This document shows, one piece after another, positions 34,090-47,603 of a DNA stretch of 64,000 nucleotides. The stretch lies in NCBI GenBank assembly GCA_019633425.1, contig WSUB01000019.1, positions 296,434 through 360,433 of the forward strand, written 5' to 3'. The stretch comes from Tulasnella sp. 424 (lineage: Eukaryota; Basidiomycota; Agaricomycetes; Cantharellales; Tulasnellaceae). Both the position numbers and the translations under genes were made by a program. Within the stretch, counting starts at the first letter, position 1; every line of letters starts with the position of its first letter. Below the pieces are notes generated by a model. That model searched no databases. It worked only from the letters and a program-made list of their open reading frames with translations, and was not told the DNA's origin.

Positions 34090-36400
34090 TGTTGGTCAGC
34101 ACAAACGCGTTCCTTTGGAAAGCCAAGTGGATATGAAGGGTAGGGAAGGAAGGAAGGATGCTCGAGGGACTTGATGGTGTAGGAAGATTGTAAATACCTT
34201 TTGGACGAGGGGATGTGGGATGGGGAAGAGATGAGGGCTTGTGAGAGGACGAGAACGCGGGAGAGGGACTCGACCTCCCTTTTAGTACTCTGGACCAGAA
34301 ATTCAGGGTAACGTGCTCGTAAACCCTACAAACAGCCCATCAAACCAGGTCCAACCCCCCTCCCCCCCTCCTCTTTTTTTCCCTAAGCACCCTGCTCGAC
34401 GCTTATGCTCTCAATCATGAGTGTGTTTTTCTGGGACGTTCATCCTTTCGTCGTCGCTGTCCTCGTCGCTGCCGGTTCTCCTATTATTGAAAAATGATTC
34501 ACAGCGCAATGTAGCGACCCGAAACGAGGGCACGCCAGCGCAGAAGTAAAAAAAAAAAAACTCGAAAAACAAAGTGGCCAGAAAATTGAAGAAAGGGATG
34601 TGTCGTGGCAGACCGAGAAGTGATCGGGGTCCCAGCTTTTGAGTAGGGTACACACAGCGGTGGTGCCGCATTAGGAATTCGGTATCCGGCTGTCCGGCTA
34701 GGGCACTGTCTCTCCCAAGGGAGAGGAATCCAACGCAAAAAAGGACAATAGAGAGAAAAAAATTGCTGGCTAGTCAAAAGTAAACTAATCGCGTGTCCAT
34801 GCATATGCAATCATGTCCACAACAAATCATACTCCGCCGATGCTCCGACTCATCTTACCCCCTCCGCCGTCACCACGAGTCCCCTCTCCATGACGTCCTC
34901 CGTCGAAACGCACACTTGATGGCCAGTTTTTTTTCTTCTTCTGGCCGTTCCTCTCTTATCAGCATGATGAACAGAGCCCAGAGCTGTGCTAGGGTGGGTT
35001 CCGGACCCGATAGCCAGACGCAATAAAATGGATTCCCCGAATAATTCTTTCCCCCCGCAGACGACATCTCGCAGAAGCCTAGACGACGACGACGACAATA
35101 TGGGAATTTTGATGCAACCAACCGCGCGGGATACGCCACTCTCGGATAGAAGCAGCCTCGCAAACAAGCTCCAGACCGAGTAATGAGCGCTCATTGCAAA
35201 AAAACGCCCGCGACCGATACCGAAACGGGCAACTTTCCTTCCCCGTTCCCATCTCACTTTCTCGTGCCACACTTCATACGAATAACAAACGCCGCAAACC
35301 TCATGACCCGATTCTCGTCCATCAGAGTTCTCGTGCCTTTCGCTTCTTCACATCCTCGAGCGTGCGCGCCGAAAGTGGACGGAACGAAGCCACGAAAAAA
35401 AAAGCGCCGGTAGCTACCAGCCAGCCTGTTGCAACGAGACGCCTTGCTTTGTTCCCTGTTGAGCAAGCCACCCGCTCCTTCCGAAACATCACCCCCCTCT
35501 TTACCTCCACTAGCCCCCCATGGGCAACGCTGAAACCCAAAATCTAGTTAGGCAGGAACCTCCAAGTCATCAATCGTCCGCTTCCTTCTCCCCCACTTCG
35601 TATCCGGTTTCTCGGGCGAGTTCAATTCATTCAATTATAAACTCTTTTCTCCCCCCCCCCCAACATTTCCTTCTATGGGCCACCTGCTCCCACTCCAGTA
35701 TTTCAGTCAGCAGTACCCACGTAAAACGCTTCTTCTCTTTTAATCTTCGCCGTTTATTTCGCGAAGGACCCACACCGCATTTTTTTTTTTTTACAAACTC
35801 TCTCGGCTCGGAGGAACGCAATCTCGTTGCCTCATGAGTTTTTTGGTGTTGCTCTCGGGCGGCTCCGAAACCATCCCTCCCGCCCTTCGATTCGATTCCC
35901 GGCCATCTCTAAGCCAAAAAGCGGATCTCGGACCTGATGTAAACGGCAGCGTTCTTCCTCGTTGCCCTGCAGGTTTTTCCCTCGTCGCTCCTCCCCGCCC
36001 GACTTCCCGAACTTCCCTATCGAACTAAACCCAAACGCAGAGCCCTCCTCTTCACCTTCTCCCCGATTCTCACTCGCACTTTCCTACTTCCCGATCTATC
36101 CGCCTTCCCTATCATCAAAAAAAGTCCCTGCTGCGCTGCACCTTCCCTTTCCAGACGCCGATCTCCCTTTCAAAAGAGCTTATTCCCTTATTTGGATTTT
36201 ATGCTTGGCAACGTAACCCCACTCATTCTAGTGCATTGCACTCACAAAAAAGCCACCTTCGCTGATCGTCGCCGTCGTCGTTTCTTGCCGCCCGAGCGAC
36301 TTACACTTGCGGCGGGTGGGCCGCCTTTGTTCCGAACAGGGTGTGGCCAGGTACCGGCTAGCGCATTCCGGCCTTCGGAACTTCTTTGACAGCTCCCATC
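34090..36400. other. Long upstream region of the zinc-finger gene
   Basis: No gene is supported here. The region has pyrimidine/purine tracts, a 12-base A run near 34550, a C run near 35653 and a T run near 35780. It is a plausible long promoter or leader of the leftward zinc-finger regulator. Frames such as 35194-35547 have no motif and unbiased composition. Confidence 0.5.
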
Positions 36401-39400
36401 TAGCTATACGTCAATCCGTCGAAACATAAATGATGCCGACGCGGTTTGGGCGGCTGTGCTTGCTGCGGGTCTTCGAGGCCATTGGTCTGTCTTGCACCAT
36501 CTCTGGGGCTTCCGGATTCCACCCGAACCCACGAAGGTACCTTTTTTTCGCTTTTCTCACCGTCGCGCGGTCACTCTGTGAGCTCGCAGACATTGCCGTC
36601 CTGCTTTGCAAGAGCGGCACAGTATGACGACCCCCGCCTCCACCGTCTCCAAGCCCGTGCGGCACTGCGCTCAAGACCCTTCAGGACAGACGTTGTGCTC
36701 CTGTAAGGTTCGAGCGGCCCTACAGGCTTATACCCCTCGTACCTCCCTTTCGTACCTCCCTTTCAGCCCCAAAGTGATGCCAAATTCAGATTCAGTCCAG
36801 TTCTAGAACTGCAAAACTGGATCTGGTTAGCACTGCACTCCAAGGTACACACTCTGTAATAGGTGTGTGTGAGGGGCGAAGGGGCAAGGACCAAGGACGC
36901 CTTGAAAGGGTCAGCCTTTGTTATCCTTCGTAAACGTGGCTCTGTATCGAGCTTGAAGAAACTTCATATACACAAAGCCAATAAGTGGATCTCTGCCGCA
37001 GGTTTCTTCTCGTTTCCTAGGACCTCGCTTCTCCTTTATGGACCTCCAGAGCTTTGAGTGCCTCGAGACCGTTCACCATCCTGACACCCCCATGCGACCT
37101 TCTGCTCCATAGTTTCTAATTCGCGGTTCTCCGTTCTTATATTAAGCTCGAGTTATCATCTCGTCTGCCTTTCCGCTGAACTTGCTTCGACGTTCATCTC
37201 CTAACATGATGACCTCCATGACATGTCGGCTTCATTCGTTGGATTACCGATCTAGTCTCCCGAATACGGCCCAGTCTATTCCCCTGTTTCCTTCCTATTT
37301 TACCTACAATGTTGTTCCCCATATGTCAAGTGGGAGGACTAGCCCAGCGCACCTGCCATCAAGTCTCAGCAGACCATCGAGGCTGGGCATTGACTTGCCC
37401 CAACCCTACGTAACATCGAGCCACACGCTGGACAAAATTTAATATATCACTAGCTGCGCAGTCACTCTCCTTCACCCGCATCAGAAACATGATGATCTTT
37501 TTGCACATGTCGGGTACCGAGTAGACCGAGCCAACCAGCCGCCTCGTGAATGTTCAAGTGCCACGCCGCAAAGTTCCGCTCAGAATTGCATCCACCTTCC
37601 GTTTCATCCATTCCTACGGTTCTACTGCAATTCAAACAAGACGAGAGCCAGGCTTCATCCCCCAGTTTGGGTAAATGTCTTGATTCGCCGCCTAAATTAT
37701 TCAGCCCACCCAGGTCTCGTTCCCCGCGCGTCATGATGGATTCCGCGCAGCTGCGGCAGGACGGTCAAAGTTGTTTCGGCGTTTGGAGTTAATCTTGTTT
37801 TTTTCCTCCCCCTTATTGGCTCCGTCGTGAGACGTTATCGTCCGTCGGCGTTTCCTTGGACTATGGCGAAACCCCCTCTTTCCACCACGTCGATTCCCAG
37901 TCGGCCGGTCTCGGGCCCGCAAGGTCCCCAAGTCGTGCGCATTTCAAAAACTCGCTAGGAGAAGCGACTTTACTGAATGGGCCTCCGCACATATCCTTTT
38001 TCAGGAATCGACAGCTTTCGACCATCATCTCCATGTGTTCCTTCGGCGTTTCCAAGGCAGATCACAGACCCCTAATCGAGTAGCAACTCCGAGAACACGT
38101 TTTCGACAACACTGAATGCCGCGCACAAAATCGAGATCACCTGAACTGCGGTATTCAGTCTAGTTCGCGCTGAATTGACTCCATTCAGCGTGCTTAACCT
38201 GAAAGGGGCGCTGAGCCTGATCCGACACGACTCCGAGCGACTAGAGTGAGAATTTAATGAGAGCGGGACTCAAAACATCGGAGAAACTCGCCGATCGAGC
38301 TGCGTCAGCGAGACCAATGAACATATTCCGCATCATAACGCTCCACGGCATCTGCGGCGATTCGACTGGTTTCTGGGAGCGACCCCGTCTCCGCAAACCG
38401 ATAAGGGGAGTTGGAAATCGGGGTGATTGCCGCTACATATACCGACAGGCCATTCAACTTGTTCGCCGAGCACCGACTCTGTTAAAAGAAACGTTACCGT
38501 GGATCTTAGAAGATTCGTTGGCAGAATGTCGAGCTCTGTGTCGCGGTAGAACGTCATTATGTCGGTTTCCAACTATTCGTCGTCGCCACTCGGTCTCTAT
38601 TCTAAAACCTATGATTGGACCTTGTTCGAATTTCGCCAAATATTTGGGGAATAGGTTTGTATTACTGACTCGGTTAGGCCGTTTCTGCTGACGTGCGAGG
38701 TGGTTCGCTCAACGGACCGCCGGGAATGCAACGCTGCTTGGTGGGACTGCCGACACTCCTTCCAACCATGTAATCCGGTCCCCCAATTCAAATATAGACT
38801 TGCTGGAGTGAGACTCTGTGCTTGAAAGAAGCTTCACGGCATGAACGAGAGAAGCATATGCGAGACCGCCATGATAAACGTAGGGCAACCTATTCTACTT
38901 CGAGATCAACCACTTGTCCTTTTCAAAAGTATCTCAGTAGCGATGAAGCTAGCTTTAACTCTCAGGCTTTATGCGTGTGGAAAGCTAGACTGGTGAGAGG
39001 CTCGTGGCTCACGGTGCTTGCTACCTAACTTCGGTGGCGTCTACAAATTGAAACGCCGATCGATTTCTACCGTTCGTTCCTCCCACGATCGAAGGAGTTG
39101 TTCGCTGGTTCGAGTTCCAGCCTCGAGGATATCTACTCTACCCTGCCCGTTTCTCATGCTTCAGAGGACCAGGGTCCTGGCCCCGGCGATCGTGGCAGGC
39201 TCAGTGGCTGTGGAGACGGTGCAAGATAACATTGCGGCTGGGCTCCTACCCTAATCTAGCGTTCCTTGGGAGTAACCTGCCCTGGGTGTCCTCTACGAGC
39301 CTGCATTTCCGGGCCGATTCCAGTTTTCATGACCTCATGCTTCTCAGCTCTCTCACGTCTGCTATATGGGCAATGGCCCCTCATACCACCTAGCCCCGGA

Positions 39401-42400
39401 AGGACAGCAACGCCGTCCTGCTTCGATAGTCAACTGTATCAAAACACCAGGATTGGTTTTAGCTCCGCGTTCATCTGCTATACTCTGTGAATGACCCTCA
39501 AGAAGATCATCTGGCCTTTCTGATTCAAGGCGGGGCAATGCAGTCTTAGGTTATTGCATCGACACTCTATTTCTACCACGAATAGGCGATCTTCGTGGAG
39601 GATAACCCAGATCATTGGCAAGCCATCGATCCCTCAACTCCTAACTGGCGGACGCGGCAGCCTCCCCCGCACCTGATTTGACGGTATCTTTGGCAAGCGC
39701 TCGAGCAGGATTTTCATTAGTAGTCGGGGTAACGACCTTTTTACGTCCCGTGGTGATGTCTCAATTCAATTGGAGGGGCCAGCGAAGGTGCTCAATGCAC
39801 ATGGCCCTGGGTCCGAATTCGCCATGCAACGAGGTCTATCCGATAACCACCACCCGCGATTACCCGGTATAACTCTATCTTTGTGTACTCTCCTTTAAAC
39901 ACTTTTGGTGGCTCACTCAATCCTGCCATTTCATTTGGTCCCCGGAGGTCTATTGATGAGATTCCCTCCTGAACCGCAGACAATCGATCGAGAGCAGCAT
40001 TTTCTCCACCTGACACGCCACTTAGGTTGCCATAACAGCTCGGCACTCCGATTAGTCCTCCGTCTGCGAAGCTGAATGTACATGCGGGCAATTCGCGTTG
40101 AAGTCTATTTCCCTCTTCAACCCAGATATCTCCCAGACAGGACTCTAGGGCGCCTCCTAGCGCCATCACCGAAGTCTCTCCGTCAGAGGCTATACGCATA
40201 AAAATTCAAATCATCGTGACTTGCGTCCCTCGACAACCGGAGAGGGGCGTGGCGCTCGGTTCTCGGGACAGTACCGGTGCATAATGCTTAACAACCTCAC
40301 CCAATTTCTCAACCACCAGAAACCCTTGAACAGCGAAGTAAACGGCCACCTTTATCATCCCATACCACGACCCTTTACGTGGCTCGCTCGTCTCAATTCG
40401 TGTCCTCATCCTCCTGTTCCGTTTTTGGTAACTGTAAGAATCTCAAGGAAGCTCTTCTTTCGAACCAGTCATTTCCATAGAATTAATAAGTTTGACCGAT
40501 AATTATCTGCGACTGATTTGAATCCGCCTTAATCAAACCAGGACTGGGGCCCGCTCGAACAGAGGAATGGGAAGAACTCGGAGGCTTCCCACTTAATTCT
40601 TGTTGCTTCTCGCTGGCTTGGCCAAAATGAGACCAAAATCAGGAGCGATATGCCATCTACGGGGTCGGAATCCCGATGATAGTCCTTTCAACTGAAGATC
40701 CGTTGTTACAGCAGACGAATTAAGCCCTGGGTGGGAGGGGATGTTTGCATGACAATGGTAAGTTGGATGATCGACTGACGCTTGAAATGCCAGTGTTACC
40801 CCTTTTTGAGCCCTTCTAGCTAAGCTTTGCCGCGCCGAATGCTGATGTCTACCCAAGGCGGCATCATAAAGCGAGCAGACGGGCTGCCCTCACGAGTTGC
40901 TGGATCTCCCGCTCATATTGACCATGAATAACTCGTGGATATTAATGCCTGGTCACGAGAGACTTGTTCCTGATGAAGCCACTTCAGCCGATTTATGAAG
41001 CTTGTCGTAACGTAAAAGCAAGAGGGTTCTTTGAATCGCCACTCAGCAACTGCACCAGGAGCTCTCTCGGACGCCTCGAGAACATTACTAACCGCGAAAT
41101 TAACGCCCAACGTTTCAAGGGTTATCACGTTTCCGGTCCCTCGATGCAATATGGCGAGAACTCCAACACATGAACCCTCAAGCGATTATTCGGCCCGGAC
41201 ATCATCCTGGCGATCCCCGGGTATAGGGAGTTCTCTCTCTCCCAGCTTATCACGTCTTCTCCCAGCAACCCGTAGTCGTGCTCCTTCTCGATTTACGCAT
41301 TGACACGTTTAGAATCAACTCTGGAGAAACGCGAACCAGTCAAGTCGCCCCTATGTGATGTCAAGGGATCCTTCGATTGAGAATGAATGAGATGAGGTGG
41401 CTTTCCCGTCCATCCCACGATTGGCTTCGTATGCAACTTCCTATGGGATGTGCGCAGCTCGGCTACGTCACGAAACCTTCTATCGAAGCGTCAGACACGC
41501 CGCTCTGTGCCCTCGGCAACGGCAGCGCCACTGGAATTGCCGAGCGGTTCTTTAGACGGACGCCAGCGAGGGATACAAATTATGGATACTCGCAGCGGGG
41601 AAACTATTATTCAACTGCTTGACCTGCTGATGCCAAAGCTTTACGTGTCGTCTTGAGAGGAAACAGTTCTCTGGATTACTTTGGTACTCCGAAGGACGTT
41701 CCCACGTTGGAGGGGGCGAACTCCGACGTCCGAACAAACAAGAGCGCATCTGCTTCGCAATTAGTGGGTCGGCTGCTCGACCCTGCAGGCTACTCACGTC
41801 TCTGCGCTTGTCCGTCTAATGTGTTCGATCAGTCTGTGTCGACGTACACCCCCCCTCCTCTCGGCATCAGCCGTAACTCGACTCATGGAACCGCTTCTTA
41901 CCCAGCTAGAAGACGAATTTGTGGCCCTTCAGTCAGACAGCTGTGCCTGCTTAAGCGGACCACCTGCCACTCAGAACCTTGTTCGTTGTCATCAAGATCA
42001 AGCCGCTCAAAACAAAGCATTCGCAGTCACAAAATACTGATTTTTGGCTCCGTTATGAGTTGCTTTCAACAGCATATCTTGTATGTAACTATTTCAACTC
42101 AAGGAAATTACCTTGGGATCGTAGCAGCGATATCCGGGGCATCTGTACCGCTTATCTATCCATTTGAAATATGTTTTGTTACTCCGATTGACATGTCATT
42201 ATTCTGTCAGTTCGTGCTTACCCACCGCTCAATATCGACGCAGGTACTATTCGCACTTCTCTCAAGCGTACCTCAGCGCAAGTGTTGACGCTAACCTCGG
42301 TTCGTAGAGAAGTGCTCTAGTCTTTCCAAGTTCGGTCGCAGTTCATACCTGGACCTGGTGGTTCTTCTGTCCGTCATTAGCCTTTGTTTCGTGGACGGCG

Positions 42401-45260
42401 ATGTATTTCTGAGAAGCGGTCAGAAGTTTAGTCAGGTTCTATACTAGGGACATCGCTGCTACTCCGCTACAGCTATTGGACGAAAGGAAAAATAGAAGCG
42501 AATCTCATTATTGATCTATAGTATCCAACCTCACGGTTTGCCGGTGGAGGCGGCCGATGACCCGAAGCCGCGGCCGGAACAGTGGGTTTGGCTCCTTGAG
42601 AAGCTTCCCAAAAGGGTGCTTTCCTAACAGGGTTCGGGACATTTCCGGAGGACTTCGAGGGTAAGCTTTCGTGAACGACGTCTTTTCACGCACGATCGAC
42701 CTTGGCAACGAACCGAGTCGAGTTCTATGAAAAGAAGTCTTGCTGACACTCTTCAATGCACAATTCATTTGGGAAATGCCCATCTGTTCCGTGTAGTTCG
42801 AGTAGCATTATACCCCTTATGACCAAATCTTGGTCTGTGGGCCGGACCTGGAAACATCGAATTTCACTGAAATTTTTCCGATTCGCAATATCTTTTCCGC
42901 CGACAATGAAGACGGAGTGAGCAAGGTGTGACCGTTATGAGGTCTGGGTAAGGGTGCGTCGAACCTAGCACAATCGTGCCACACCAATCTGGGACCCCTC
43001 CTCGGAATAATCGGTTCAGCTCCGAAACATGGTTGTAGACGCTGAGAACCGTGGTTTTTCTTGGGCGTCTCCTGACGATCTATGAGTGGCTGGCAAGCAG
43101 CCCACACATTATCTGTCGGAGGTATTGACCCTAGGAGATATTCCAGCGCACTGCCCTTCCTGCCCCCCCCCCCCCTCCTTCCTTGTTTCCCTCGATTGAG
43201 ACGTTCAGGTTAAGACAACTCCGCCTCGTCCTCGGTTGTCTTCGCTCGACCGCATTACTTGCTTCGTACCCTTAACGTTATAACGGACGCAGTTCGCGAA
43301 TTGAGTCGGAGTCCAAGTAACAGCTCGGATGAGATCAAACCCTACTTCGTGAGCTTGCTCCGAGGTCTATGTTCTGGGCTCGTGGGTGCATCGGGAGATG
43401 GGAACTCTATGGTAGGTGAGATTGGTGGACTGAATACCTGTGGAAGGCCAGGACAGACGTGAGGGTGCGAGCCACAGAGTGGAGGCTCTCTCCCTCGATC
43501 CTGAGCATCTCCCTGGCGCGGCACAATTGACAGGGAGTTCGGGCCAGACATCCGAATCATCTTCCCAGGCACTGCCAGCTCCGTCGGCTTCGCAATGTTT
43601 GCCTTTCCTCTGCTCTGGTTATCAAAAGGCGTGTCCCACTCTCGGGGGGCTGCAGTCACAAGGTCGTTTTCGGAGACGAACACGAGGGGCTTATCAGAAT
43701 ATCACCTGGCCTATTATGAAGATATCACCCTATCCTACTCCTTTACTTACTATAACGAGAGGAACGTCTTGCTCGCATGCCGAATGACCTCGAAGCTCCA
43801 CTAGAGACTTATGGTGGTCTGGATGAAGCCGTTAGACTTGCAGGCACTTCTCACATTTGGACCCGTGCCCGATTCGCAAGGAGATACCGGACGCATGGCA
43901 TTGTCGCCCGATCAAAAAAGGGGATCACCTCAGGAAATCAATTCAGATTGCCTCGAAACCCTTTCGCCGCCGCGTGCCTCTCCTCGCGTTCGCCTGCTTA
44001 CGCTATTATTCAGTAAAATGGCAATCTTTTTTTCCCTCCTTTTTCCCGCTTTGCCGAACGTTCTTTCCTCGCTTCACAGAAGGAATATTTCGCTTGCTCA
44101 ATAAGTAACTCGAGGGATAAAACTGGTTTTTTGGGTTTTGTTCTCGGGTGAATAATTGGAGCGAAATAGCATCCGGGTGCTGATGAACCTTCCAAGCCTG
44201 GGAGATGGAGAGTTGCGTGGGAGACCGCCTAAACCCTTTGTGCTAGGGCTCCCTTGCGGCGTAACCACCTCATTCTAGAAGAAAAACGGCCGAGCGGCGC
44301 TGCTAATGACTTTGCTTTAGGGGGGTTTTTTGCCAGCAAAGCAGCTCCAAATAAGGCAACTATGAACCGGCAATTTCATATTCGGAGCGGCGAAAAACAA
44401 AAGACACACGAGCGGATCAGTCTGTAAAAGACAAAGTGCCCAGCTAATCAGTTTTCATTATCCAGCACTCTAAAACCCGGCGCTCTATGATCATCAATAC
44501 TCTCGAATTAATATCGATGGAAAATGCGATGAAAAAATCGAAAAGGAAAGTGTGAGGATTAAGGAACGCTGACTGGGGTCCTGTGAGGGTGGAGATGCAC
44601 CGCGTCAGGATCCACATGGTGCGTCGCGGCTCGAAGATCCCTTAAGTCCCTTTCCCTGTTATGCATCGTGGCTAGAACAACCCGCCCATCCGCCAGCCTC
44701 GTTTCCTGCGCCGCCGTTGACTTTGAATTGCATACTAAAATAGGTAATGCCACGACGAAAAACGTGCATGAGACTCGCGGCAACAGCAAGGCAGCGATGT
44801 GTATGTACATAAGTAGCTGCACTAGGCCACGGTCACATTTTGGCTGCCTGGGTTGAGAGTAGAGTTTGACGTCGAAGCGCATTCCAGCCGCCATCGACGT
44901 GAGATTGCAGAAAGCTCCAGCATCGTGTACGATAGCGGGTGGCACCATCCGCAGAGAGTTGAACCCCTACTAAGTTTGGAATGTAACACCCAGGACGCTC
45001 GGCGCAGGTAAAAAACGCCAAAAGTACATAGTGGTGCGACACATGCCGAATTCAACATAAGATTCAAAACGCTATTACAGGATGCTTAGTCATGACGGGA
45101 TGATAATCAAGAAACCTGCGAAGAGGACCACACGGAAGGGTTTATGTCAATCCATGAACCCCGCGTCGACGCAACGCAATGCAATCAGCCATGGAGTCAG
45201 ATTTCCTTTACTCGCCTTCAACGTCAATCTCTCCCAAACGGCAGGCTCCGTCCCGCGAAT
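36401..45260. other. Gene-free block of ~8.9 kb
   Basis: I read all six frames and found no domain, no splice-linked chain of coding exons and no transposon protein motif. The longest frames are 38257-38691 (+), 39792-40199 (-) and 41653-42288 (+). They show no hydrophobic patterning or family signature and are treated as chance. A 13-base C run lies at 43163-43175. No long tandem repeat, terminal inverted repeat or rRNA/tRNA gene is apparent. Together with 34.1-36.4 kb this is about 11 kb without genes, against roughly one gene per 2.5 kb elsewhere. Confidence 0.55.
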
Positions 45261-46700
45261 TTACTTCTTGGCCTTCTCCTCGGTCTGAACGACATTATCT
45301 ATCGGAACAGCCTTGAACAACGTGCCTAATTGTCCACTGCCACCGCCTTCGTTCGCTTGTTCGATGATTTCAAATACATCGTCAGACACATCCCCTTGCA
45401 CGACGATCTCATCCTGCCCTTGAGGGTTCTTAGTTACAGACGAACCCGTGGCAAACTTTTGTGCGAGGAGCTTCGAAGCTTTCTTGAGTTCGATCCCTGA
45501 AATTCGGGACCCAACGGAGTTCAAGAGTCAGCGATTAGAAGGCTTGTGGGCGATTCGGGGACATTGCGGAGCAGAGTGGAGTTGGAACTGACCGAAAGTC
45601 TCTAGACCATGTATGGACGTGACGTACTTGTTCTTGTTTCGTTGTATCCGCTTTATCGTCACCTGCTCTCGAGTGGGGGGCAAACGCCGTTTATTAGAAA
45701 TTCCCGATGGGGACAGATAGGTCACCACTCAATCAGAATCAAGCATACCTTTGATGCCTAATTCGAGGAAAACAGCAAACAAAAAAGTTAGTCATTCGTC
45801 TCCTAAACCACACCCAATCCGAAATCGACTAGAAGACGGGCCAAGCCTCCCCCATCCGCCTCTCCGAATGGACACTGAAATGTTGCCATCCGAGTTATCC
45901 GAATGAGCCGAACCCAGAGCTCTTGGCGACAGGGAGATAGGAGGGTACGTATAAACGTCGTGAAGGGATTAGCCTTGCACGCGATAAAAGATATAGATAT
46001 TATCTGCCCTGCAGGGCTAATGCCTTCCTAGGCCGATATCTTGGAACCTTAGAGCCTGCCAGCGCTGAAAGGCCTGTTGCATCCCCAGATGTCACAGAAA
46101 GCCACGCGTCCTTGCACAAAGCAAGGTCCCCGCCACTAATGTCTGAAGACGAACGAAGAACAGAACCGATGATGGACTCGCCTGTTTCTTCTCAGCCTCA
46201 GCTTTAGCTTTGGCCTCAGCCTTAGCCTCCTTTTTGGCGGAGTCCTTTTCGAGTTTGGCCTGAGCTTCCATTGAAAGGGATTGCATCTTGGACTGAAGCG
46301 CGTCTACAAGTCATCCATTCCACCCCCACCGAGTTAGGCGACCCGCATAAAGGGGTCCGTCGAACGGATAGGTTAAGAGGGGGTCCAGATCGGCAAGAGA
46401 GTCTCTGCGAAAGACAGGGGACACGTCGCATACCTTCACCGTAGTACTTCTCGTACAGATCGCTGTGCGCATCCTTCAACCATGTTTTGCACTTGGACGC
46501 GGATGGCCCAAACTCGCAATACTCCGGTGGGAAGGAACAGACTTTGCAAGATTGTAGATTCGAATAAGTGCGAGCAAGTGCACAAGTCAATCCCCCCGCT
46601 CGAATTTAAATTAGTGGCGCTGCTAACTTTGGCAATACAACACTGTGCGTGGTGGAGGTGCTTCGGGCCCAGGAACCGCGGATGTGGACGCTTCAGCCAT
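45261..46700 (-). CDS. TMA22: DENR-like translation factor TMA22 (SUI1 domain)
   Basis: With its partner Tma20/MCT-1, this protein acts in ribosome recycling and re-initiation on 40S subunits. The start MAEASTSAVPGPEAPPP (46700) splices after VLYCQ to give CSFPPEYCEFGP, part of the N-terminal zinc-binding motif. SASKCKTWLKDAHSDLYEKY, an Ala/Lys/Glu-rich charged linker (MQSLSMEAQAKLEKDSAKKE) and the SUI1 domain follow (VTIKRIQRNKNKYVTSIHGL, then IELKKASKLLAQKFATGSS, DEIVVQGDVSDDVFEII). The stop is at 45261. The domain order and length (~200 aa) match DENR. Several introns interrupt the short gene. Confidence 0.92.
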
Positions 46701-47603
46701 CTCCAAACAGAAAAACAGTAACTGGATTGAAGGTTTCGGGGCTGAAGGACGGCTTCGATGATGGATGCCTGACGCTGGTGAGGGTTGGATGGAGACCCGA
46801 GGGGAGATGAACTTCGATCTCCGATACGATCCATGTTGGGAATAGAACAGTTTACGCAACTCCGATGAAGCGTCTCCGATTCTGGCGTCCGCCGACAGCC
46901 TCTCACCCGCCGTATCCACCCAACGTTGCTACTTACTCGGAAACCCCTACCGAAGCTTCTCACACGACTTTGCAGGCCATTCGGATCTTCTGCTTTTGGT
47001 GGGGGCAACAGGTTTTTTTTTTTTTTGGCTGTTCCGAAGCCGCTTTTGGCCAAGTCGAGGAGCAGCTCGCAAATTACTGAACCTTGGGCCGCGATATGCC
47101 GTTCATCGGTTTCTGCAAGTTACATGGTCAGAACGGAAAGCGTGACGATCGAGGTTGAAAAGCTCCAGGGTCGCCGGCGCTCATATGCCCCTCATTAACA
47201 GCACAGGATAGTGGATCCTGCTGCATGCACCCTGCTCGTTATTTGCCGGCGGTAACGCACCCCATGTCTGCAAAGTGCTCCCCCTATCTGGGTCTCAGTT
47301 CATCAGGTTCCCCCTGAACGCAATCTGTCCAATGAGGGTCGGTGCATGATGCGACAGGCGATCGATCCAGACACTCCAATGCAGTGCATGCTCCTTACGA
47401 CTAGCACCGTTCACACCAATCTGGCCGTATTTTCTCTCGACTAACGGGAGGTAATCAATGATACATGGGCATCGATTTAGTACTATATGAAGACGTTGAA
47501 ACAGAACGCGATGCGTGAAAAAATTACAGCGACGTGCGTGAAAGAACAGTCTATGATGATTGGAGAACAGAGACCTCCCGGCAGACACGGCATCTCAATT
47601 CTT
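46701..47603. other. Intergenic between TMA22 and ARB1, with a gene fragment
   Basis: This contains the TMA22 promoter, the fragment described at 46845-47053, a 14-base T run at 47013-47026 and the 3' flank of ARB1. Nothing else is supported. Confidence 0.45.
46845..47053 (-). pseudogene. Orphan 5' gene fragment (MAKSGFGTAKKKK...)
   Basis: An ATG at 47053 opens MAKSGFGTAKKKKNLLPPPK and continues AEDPNGLQ. After a possible intron ending GTAAGTAG, QRWVDTAGERLSADARIGD and ASSELRKLFYSQ follow. The composition is protein-like and splice-like signals are present, but the frame then dissolves about 140 bp before the TMA22 start. It looks like the first one or two exons of a gene whose remainder is missing. 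The four-Lys run lies on a 14-base homopolymer. The family is not recognised. Confidence 0.35.

Noticed and set aside
37331..37348. 18-base identity (TGGGAGGACTAGCCCAGC) with 60361-60378 in the membrane-protein gene
   Set aside because: Similarity does not extend on either side. One such match in 64 kb is uncommon but compatible with chance.
38257..38691. 144-codon + strand frame in the gene-free block
   Set aside because: There is no recognised motif, and competing frames cover the same bases.
41653..42288. 211-codon + strand frame in the gene-free block, the longest there
   Set aside because: It has random-looking composition, no domain, and no neighbouring exons or promoter features. I could not support a gene.
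43163..43175. Run of 13 cytosines in the gene-free block
   Set aside because: It is an isolated homopolymer without other repeat structure, probably slippage or assembly noise.
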